From Parvularia atlantis (lineage: Eukaryota; Opisthokonta; Rotosphaerida), in the NCBI GenBank assembly GCA_943704415.1, contig CALSCO010001404.1:1-25402 (forward strand): a DNA stretch of 25,402 bases. Direction: 5' to 3'. This document shows positions 19,333 to 25,402 of the stretch, in pieces. The translations under genes were made by a program, and so were the position numbers. The notes under the pieces were generated by a model. That model had not been told where the DNA came from. It ran no database searches and saw only the letters and a list, made by a program, of their open reading frames with translations. Each line of letters starts with the position of its first letter. Within the stretch, counting starts at the first letter, position 1.

Positions 19333-20761
19333 ATGACACCGCCGGCGGCGGCGATGACCCCTGCGCAACGGGCGCTCGGGCTCGTGGGCGCGGTGGGCGG
19401 GATAATGGGCTGCTTCCTGGTCTACGGCCTGCTGCAGGAGAAGCTCATGACGACCGAGTACGCGCCGGGCGAGCGCTTCACCAACTCAGGCGCGTGCGCG
19501 TTGGCGTCGTGGCGCGGCCGCGTTCACCGGCTGAACGACGACGCAGCCTTCCTGGTGCTGCTCAACCGCGCCGTGGCCATCGCCCTCGCCCTCGGGCTAC
19601 TCGCATGGCGCGGCGAGAGCATGCGCCCGGCCACGACGCTGGCGTCGTACACGACCGTGTCCGTCTCCAACTTTGTGGCGACGTTCTGCCAGTACGACGG
19701 TGCGCCGCGCGGCGCGTGGTTGTCGGCTGCCCTCCCTCACGTGCGCCGGCGCACGCGCCGCACAGCGCTCAAGTACGTCTCGTTCCCGACCCAGGCTCTC
19801 GGCAAGTGCGGCAAGATGATCCCGGTGCTCATCATCGGCTCGCTCGTCTACCGCAAGTCGTACACGTGGCGCGACTACGCCGTCGCGCTGGGCATCATGG
19901 GCGGCTCGGCGCTGTTCCTCATCTCCGGGGTGCGCTCTCTCGCGCGTGGGCTGCGTGCTCAGTCCGGCCAACGCCCGTGCGCGCGCGCGCGCGCAGGAGA
20001 TCACCGGCCACGCCGCGCACAAGTCCGACACGGCATACGGCCTCGTGCTGCTCCTCGTCTACCTCAGCGCCGACGGCTTCACCTCGACGATGCAGGAGCG
20101 CCTGTTTGAGAAGCAGTCGAGCCCCTACAACCAGATGCTCTACGTCAACCTTGTCTCGGCCGCGTTCAGCCTGATCGGTGTGCACGCCTCGCGCAGCTCA
20201 CGCGCGCATTCTGACGACGCGCGGGCTCCAGCGCTCGTGCCGGACGGAAGCATCGTCGAGGCGCTCACGTTCACGAGCAGACACCCCGTGATGCTCGTCG
20301 ACGCCCTGACGCTGTCGCTGGCGGCGGCCCTCGGTGCGGCGTGCGCGCTGCAACCCGCGCCGCCGTTGCTGATGCTTCGGTGCGCGCGTGCGCGCGCTCA
20401 GGACAGATCGTCATCCTGTACACGATCCGCACCTTTGGCGCGCTCATGTTCTCGACGATCATGACCATCCGCCAGTTCCTCTCGCTGCTTCTGTCGTCCG
20501 TCTTCTTCCTGCACCCGCTGACCGCGGGCCAGTGGGTCGGCGCGACGGTCGTCTTTGGCGTGCTGTACTACAAGGGTGCGCCCGCCGCCACCCGCCCGCC
20601 CGCCCGCTCTGATCCCGCTGTGCACGCGCGCTGCAGAGGCCTGGATGAAGATGCCGCACGCGGGGCCCGGGCCGGGCGCGCTCAAGCCGAGCGCGAGCGA
20701 CGCGCTCGCCAGCCCGTCGCTCGGCATTCGCACCGACGCCGCGCCCGACAGCAAAGTCTGA
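19333..20761 (+). CDS. SLC35B2/B3: PAPS (3'-phosphoadenylyl sulfate) transporter, SLC35B2/B3 family
   Basis: Multi-pass Golgi nucleotide-sugar-type transporter that imports the sulfate donor PAPS. Exons: 19333-19489, 19547-19699, 19766-19929, 19997-20177, 20232-20333, 20402-20575, 20637-20761; 351 residues. Diagnostic stretches shared with PAPST proteins are YGLLQEKLMT, GERFTNSAFLVLLNR, CQYDALKYVSFPTQALGK, KMIPVLIIGSLVYRKSYTW, DGFTSTMQERLF, MLYVNLVSA, GQIVILYTIRTFGALMFSTIMTIRQ and VVFGVLYYK. Several hydrophobic helices are visible, and the tail is Pro/Ser-rich. Intron 1 (19490-19546) has no usable GT in the needed phase; TCAG|GCGCGT, a GC donor, gives the conserved N-S-A/Q-F-L-V-L-x-N-R. Sulfation of glycans or proteins is implied. 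The SLC35B1 and UDP-galactose transporter families were considered and fit less well. Confidence 0.9.
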
Positions 20762-20880
20762 CCGTTGTCGGCCGGGTGTCGGCAGCGTCGATGAGCATGT
20801 ATGTTGCTGCGGCGTGTCCTCGGCGCAAAGCGCCCGGTGCCCCTCGACCAACGCCATGCTGCACATTGAGTGACTGAAGG
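20762..20880 (+). promoter_or_regulatory. Spacer between PAPS transporter and ABCF3
   Basis: 119 bp, with a CATGTATGTTG segment about 30-45 bp after the transporter stop codon. Nothing else is recognised. Confidence 0.3.
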
Positions 20881-23800
20881 ATGATGGCGGCGCGCGACGC
20901 CCTCGTGGCCGAGCTCGGCGGGGCGGCGGCGGGCGTGGACGCGGCCGTGCTCGAGTACATGGCCGGGCTGCTGGACGACGCGTTGCTTGCACCCGACGAC
21001 CTGCGCGAGGCGCTCGCGCCGCTGCTGCTCGACACGGGCTGCGTGCCCGACGACCGCGTGGACGCCGTGGTTGACGGCCTGCTGCGGCGCCTGCGCGGCC
21101 CGGCCCTGGGCGAGCACGGCGCGGCGACCAACGGCCACGATGCGGGCGCGACGGCCAACGGGCATGGCGCGGACGACGCGGGCGAGGGCGACGCGCCGCG
21201 GCTGCTGGTGCGTGTGACACGGTGAAGACCCGGTGCGCTGACGCGCCCTCCGCGAGCGCAGAAGGCGCCGGTGATCCTGCTCGAGCGCGTCAAGCAGTAC
21301 GAGCGCACGCTGGGCTCGCTGCTCAAGATGGAGCTCAACTTGAAGGAGGACGTCTTCACCAACAAGCTCATCCAGACCCACGGCGCCGACGGCAACGAGC
21401 TGCTCGACGAGGCCGCGATGAAGCAGAAGGCCAAGATGGGTGCGGCGGTGAACGTGCGCGAGGCTGCAATGCCGTGCTGAGCGGGCCGCGCGTGCGCGCA
21501 CAGAGAAAAAGCTTGAGAAGCAGGAGAAGCGCGGCATCACGCGCGAGCGCTCGGCCGCGTCGGAGCGCAACGAGGCATGCGCCCTGCCGAACGCGCGGGT
21601 AGGTGCTGGTGCTGACGCGGCTCGCGTCGCGCAGCTGATGGAGCAGCTCACGCGCGCGCCCGTGGTGCTGCACGCCGGCGGCGGCTTTGGCGACTTTGTC
21701 GGCGGCGGCGGCCCAACCGACATCATCCTCAGCAACGTGTCGATGGAGTTGGGCGGGCTGGTCATGCTCGAGGTGCGCGCGTGCGTGCGCAGGGCCGGCG
21801 GTGCTCACGCGACGCGCGACGCGGCAGAGCGCCAACATCACGCTGGCCTACGGGCGGCGCTACGGCCTCGTCGGGCGCAATGGCATCGGTAAGACGACGT
21901 TCCTGAAGCACCTTGCGGCCAAGGTGCGCCGTCGCGGTCGCTGTGCCGACGCGCTTACGACCGTGCCGCGCAGGCCTTCCCGGGTGTCCCCTCACACCTG
22001 CAGATCCTGCACATCGAGCAGGAGGTCAACGGCACAGACGTGTCGGTGCTGCAGACCGTGCTCAACTGCGACGTGGAGCGCGAGGCGCTGCTGGCGGAGG
22101 AGCGCGAGCTGCTGGCCAAGGGCGACGGTGTGCTGCGCTGTTGCCGCTGGCACGTGCTGACGCCGCGGTGCAGAGGCCGACGGCAACCGCCTGTCGGAGA
22201 TCTACCGGCGCCTGGAGGACATCGACGCCAACACGGCCGTGGCGCGCGCCTCGGCGATCCTGGCCGGTCTGGGCTTCACGCCCGAGATGCAGGCGCGGCC
22301 GACCAAGGAGGTGCTGTGCGCAACTTGTGCCGCACGCCCTGTGCTGAGCGGCGCTGCAGTTCTCCGGCGGCTGGCGCATGCGCGTCTCGCTCGCCCTGGC
22401 GCTGTTCATCCAGCCGGACGTGCTGCTGCTGGACGAGCCGACCAACCATCTGAGCGAGCGCGCGGTGATCTGGCTGGAGGACTACCTGATCAACTGGAAG
22501 AAGACGCTGCTGATCGTGTCTCACGCGCGCGACTTCCTCGACAACGTCGTGACCGACATCCTGCACCTGCAGAACCAGCGCCTTACGCGGTACAAGGTGC
22601 GTGCTGAGTGTGTGCGGCGCAGCTCAGCGGGCGGTGCGCGCAGGGCAACTACAACAACTTTGAGGAGCGCCGCGAGGAGGAGCTCAAGCTCAACAGCAAG
22701 GCCGTCGAGAACCAGGACAAGCAAATCGCGCACATGCAGGCCTTTGTCGACCGCTTCCGTGTGTCGGCTGCGCGCGCGTCCATGTATGTTGCCCGGGCGG
22801 TGGAGTCCGGTCGCTGACGCCGGCGCAGGGCCCAGTCGCGCCTCAAGGCGATCGCCAAGATCGAGCGCGTTTCGTCGATGTACGTCGACCCAGAGGTCCA
22901 GTTCAACTTCCCGGACCCGGACACGATCGGCTCAAACGCGACGATCCAGCTGATCGGTGCGGTCGGGCGCGTGCGTCGCCCGGTCGCGCGCGCTCACGGT
23001 CTCGCCAGACGTCGGCTTTGCGTACAACCCCGAGTCGCCGATGCTCTTCAGCGGCGTCGACATGACCATCGGCCTCGACAGCCGTATCTGCCTCGTGGGC
23101 GAGAACGGCATGGGCAAGAGTACGCTGCTCAAGGTGCGCTTGCACGGCGACGCGCCCACACGACGATGCTGATGCAGCGCAGATCATCTTTGACGAGCTC
23201 AAGCCGACGCAGGGCATTGTGACGCGCAACGGACGGCTGCGCGTGGAGCGGTGCGCTCCCGGGCGCGCGTGGTGCGTCTCGGTCTCATTGAGTGCGCGCG
23301 CGTCACCAGCTTCTCGCAGCACCACGTGGACCAGCTCAACATGAAAAAGTCACCGCTCGAGTCGTTCCGCGCCGACTACCCGATCGACCCCGTGCAGAAG
23401 ATCCGCGCGCACCTGGGCGCGATGGGCATCACGGGCAAGCTGGCGCTGCAGCCGATCTACACGGTGCGCCGGCCTTCCCACGCTCCGCAGCAGGGCTGAC
23501 CCGTGCGCGCACAGCTGTCGGGAGGCCAGAAGAGCCGTGTGGCGCTGGCCAAGATCACGTACACGCAGCCGCACATCCTCCTGCTGGACGAGATCACAAA
23601 CCACCTCGGTGCGCACGCGCTGCGATGCCGAGCACGAGCGGTGGCTGACGGCCTGTGCGTAGACATGGCCGCCATCCAGGCGCTCATCGCCGGCCTGGCG
23701 CAGTGGAAGGGCGGCGTGTTCCTGATCTCGCACGACGAGCACATGATCACCGGTGCGCGCACGGCCCCGCCGCGCCACGGCGAGGCTGACGACCTCGCGC

Positions 23801-23924
23801 GCGCGGCGCAGCCGTGTGTGACGAGCTGTGGGTTGTGCAGGACCGCAAGATCGTCAAGTGGCCGGGCGACTTTGAGCACTACAAGAAGCACGTCAAGAAG
23901 CAGATGGGCCTGTCGTCCGCGTGA
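20881..23924 (+). CDS. ABCF3: ABCF3/GCN20-type twin ATP-binding cassette protein
   Basis: Soluble ABC-F protein of translation control; GCN20 works with GCN1 on ribosomes to activate Gcn2. Sixteen exons: 20881-21207, 21262-21439, 21504-21574, 21635-21772, 21828-21923, 21974-22127, 22174-22310, 22360-22596, 22644-22783, 22829-22956, 23009-23133, 23183-23250, 23310-23463, 23515-23608, 23663-23752, 23812-23924; 749 residues. NBD1: Walker A GRNGIGKT (254-261), signature FSGGW, Walker [12 protein letters not shown]. Linker: [25 protein letters not shown]2: GENGMGKS (566-573), signature [16 protein letters not shown]. Walker-B glutamates and switch histidines remain, but NBD1 has LSER in place of LDxR and SHARD in place of SHDR; NBD2 has DEI in place of DEP. 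Intron 3 is either GC-AG (21575-21634) or a very short GTAGGT intron (21599-21634). One intron ends in TAG (23662), and one has a GTATGT donor (22784). Confidence 0.95.
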
Positions 23925-23992
23925 GCCTTTGCATGTTGTACATGTTGCGCATGATCTCTCTATCTGCGGCAAGTGCACGCACCGGCGCGGCG
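23925..23992. terminator. Convergent 3' spacer with TGTACA (ABCF3 / CNOT11)
   Basis: 68 bp between convergent stops. TGTACA at 23937-23942 sits within a near-palindromic ACATG/CATGT-rich stretch, readable by both transcripts. A role in 3'-end formation is inferred. Confidence 0.35.
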
Positions 23993-25320
23993 TCAACCGA
24001 GCCCGTCCGGCGCCATCGTCTTGAGCAGCTTGTACAGCGCTGCGGCCTCGCGCACGCGCGAGTGGTTGGCGGCGAACGTCGTCAGCTCGATGAACAGCTC
24101 GTCGACGTTGATGCGCCCGTTGCGGATGAGCGACTGCAGGAACACGCACAGCAGGAGCACGTTGCGCCCCTGCACGCTGCGGTCGGTCGTTGTGTCGCAC
24201 GTGTGGATGCTGCAGACACGGCCGCCATCAGCGTGCATAGGGCACGATGTGGCGGCGTACCAGTTGGAGATGTACAGGTACAGCAGCTCCTTGGGCTGCG
24301 GCGACGCCGTGGTGAGCCGGTTGACGACCTCGACCGAGTTGAACGACATCGGGCAGCGGTACAGCGCCTCGACGAACCTGCGCCGGCGTCGTCATCAGGA
24401 CCCTAGCGCGCCGCACGTAACGTCGCACGTGCACGCACGGCAGACGCGCGTCTGTCTCGCTGATGCGCAGCAGCAGCTCGCTCGCCAGCGACGGGTTGAG
24501 CTCGATCAGCTGCTGCAGGTTGTCGGGCGTGACGCCGAGCACGAGCGCCTGGCGCGGGTCGGTCGCGAGCACGCCCTCGACGGTCTAGCGCGCGCGCAGC
24601 AGCTGGTCAGTCGGCACCGGTGCATTCGCGAAGCGCATACGCACGTGCAGCTGCGCGGGCGTGAGCGGCCCCTGCAGCGCCGCGTCGACGACGGCGCGCG
24701 CCTCGGCCAGCGGCGAGAGGTCGTCGGCAAAGCGCGGGTCCCAGGCGACGTCGAAGGCGCAGCACGGCGGCGCCCACCACAGCGTCTGCGGCCGCTCTGC
24801 GTCGGCGCGCCGGCAATGGCGGCGCAGTGCGCGCGCGGCGCACCTGCTCGAGCTCGTCCCAGGCGGGCAGGGACGGCAGCGGCGGCAGCAGCGCTTGCTG
24901 CGGCGTCACACTTGGCGTTGCCTCCTCGCCCTTGGCCAGTGCGTCAAGCGCGCGCGCGACGTCGTCCGGCCGCAGCGCAGCGGCCGCCGCCAGCACGGCG
25001 GCGGGTGTGAGCGGCGCGAGCTGGGCCGTGGTGCGCGACGCGACGAGCGCCGTCACGGCCCCGGCCTGGTCCAGCGCGTCGTGCGGCGCGGCCGGGTGGT
25101 CGCGGGCGGCGACGAGGGCCGCGGCGAGCGCGCGCAGGTGCACGGCGTCGCCGGCCGCGCGCAGCAGGCAGATCGCGCCCGCGCGCCCCGCCGCGTCGTC
25201 GCCCGCGCGCACGTCGCTCGCCGCCAGCAGCGCACCGTGCAGCGCCGCGGCCCGTGCGAGCGGCGCGGGGTACGCGCTCGTTAGCCGCGCGACCCTAGCT
25301 GCGACGGACGTCTCTGTCAT
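23993..25320 (-). CDS. CNOT11: CCR4-NOT complex subunit 11 (CNOT11)
   Basis: Subunit of the CCR4-NOT deadenylase. In animals CNOT11 pairs with CNOT10 and binds the CNOT1 N-terminus. Exons read leftward: 25320-24844, 24785-24645, 24584-24439, 24377-24246, 24209-23993; 370 residues. The C-terminal DUF2363 region is unmistakable: LVLGVTPDNLQQLIELNP, SVEVVNRLTT, LLYLYISNW, LLCVFLQSLIRNGRINVDEL, FIEL and REAAALYKLLKTM. The N-terminal 150 or so residues are an Ala-rich helical region, consistent with the CNOT10/CNOT1-binding part. Intron 2 ends in TAG (CTAG|ACC), which a naive reading would take as an in-frame stop. Intron 4 is only 36 nt (24245-24210) but keeps GCTGAT before its CAG. Confidence 0.93.
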
Positions 25321-25402
25321 TGATTGTCGTCATGGCGGCGCATTGTCGGCTTTTTTCGGGCGCGCGCGCGTCCCTCATGTCGCTCGGCAGGCCGCCCCCC
25401 CC
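25321..25402. other. Upstream region of CNOT11, window end
   Basis: 82 bp upstream of the CNOT11 start codon. An open plus-strand frame from an ATG at about 25331 runs to the end of the window and could begin a divergent gene, but 24 codons are too few to judge. The window ends in a run of C. Confidence 0.3.

Noticed and set aside
19333-20761. Assignment of the transporter as SLC35B1 / UDP-galactose transporter.
   Set aside because: The LQE(K/R)xMT, GERF(T)(N/D)S and YVSFPTQ(A/V)L.K motifs match the PAPS transporter branch (SLC35B2/B3).
525-23924. Many genes appear broken into frame-shifted pieces, as in pseudogenes.
   Set aside because: Each break coincides with a short interval having donor, branch-like motif and acceptor, and joining exons keeps phase and sums to whole codons. 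These are introns.
24585-24587. Apparent in-frame TAG stop in CNOT11, suggesting readthrough or stop-codon reassignment.
   Set aside because: The TAG is the last triplet of an intron (GTGCGT donor at 24644, ACTGAC branch-like motif), and splicing restores the conserved protein. All other genes use TGA, TAA or TAG as stops normally.
1-25402. tRNA, rRNA, transposon, LTR or virus-derived elements, CRISPR arrays.
   Set aside because: No tRNA-like boxes with stems, no reverse transcriptase, integrase or transposase motifs, and no terminal repeats or spaced repeat arrays were seen.

Overview
This is a GC-rich, very compact, intron-dense eukaryotic nuclear window. The near-continuous protein homology is cut about every 50-300 bases by short introns, most 44-70 nt. 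The gene set (RanGAP, Atg8, ZPR1, mRNA capping enzyme, ArfGAP2/3, PAPS transporter, ABCF3/GCN20, CNOT11) is eukaryotic core machinery. The capping enzyme has the animal/plant architecture, with a phosphatase-type triphosphatase fused to a guanylyltransferase. I cannot name the species. A free-living GC-rich protist or alga fits best. I saw no mobile element, viral fossil, CRISPR array, tRNA or rRNA.

Layout from left to right: a partial small membrane protein (-, 1-335); RanGAP (+, 525-1978); two tandem Atg8 paralogues (+, 2103-2816 and 3286-3992); a small SWIRM-domain protein (+, 4219-5135); a membrane-anchored M16/insulysin-type metalloprotease (-, 5169-9539); ZPR1 (+, 9586-11515); a secreted SUEL-lectin plus GH5 glycosidase (-, 11563-13800); the mRNA capping enzyme (+, 13850-16659); a CoA-binding-fold protein (-, 16696-17251); ArfGAP2/3 (+, 17437-19251); a PAPS transporter of the SLC35B2/B3 type (+, 19333-20761); ABCF3/GCN20 (+, 20881-23924); CNOT11 (-, 23993-25320).

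The genes do not form one pathway; they are packed housekeeping genes. Convergent neighbours are 33-68 bp apart, and two divergent pairs share only 46-49 bp between coding starts. Each exon model below was placed by protein homology plus reading phase, and nearly every model sums to a whole number of codons.

The most unusual signal is the splicing code. Of roughly 104 introns, most begin GTGCG(C/T) instead of GTRAGT. They carry a CTGAC/CTNA branch-like motif about 12-25 nt before the acceptor. Around seven or eight can only be spliced in frame with a GC donor (GC-AG introns). Other points of interest are tandem Atg8 paralogues with different C-terminal ends, a lectin-glycosidase fusion, and palindromic TGTACA-like elements shared by convergent 3' ends.
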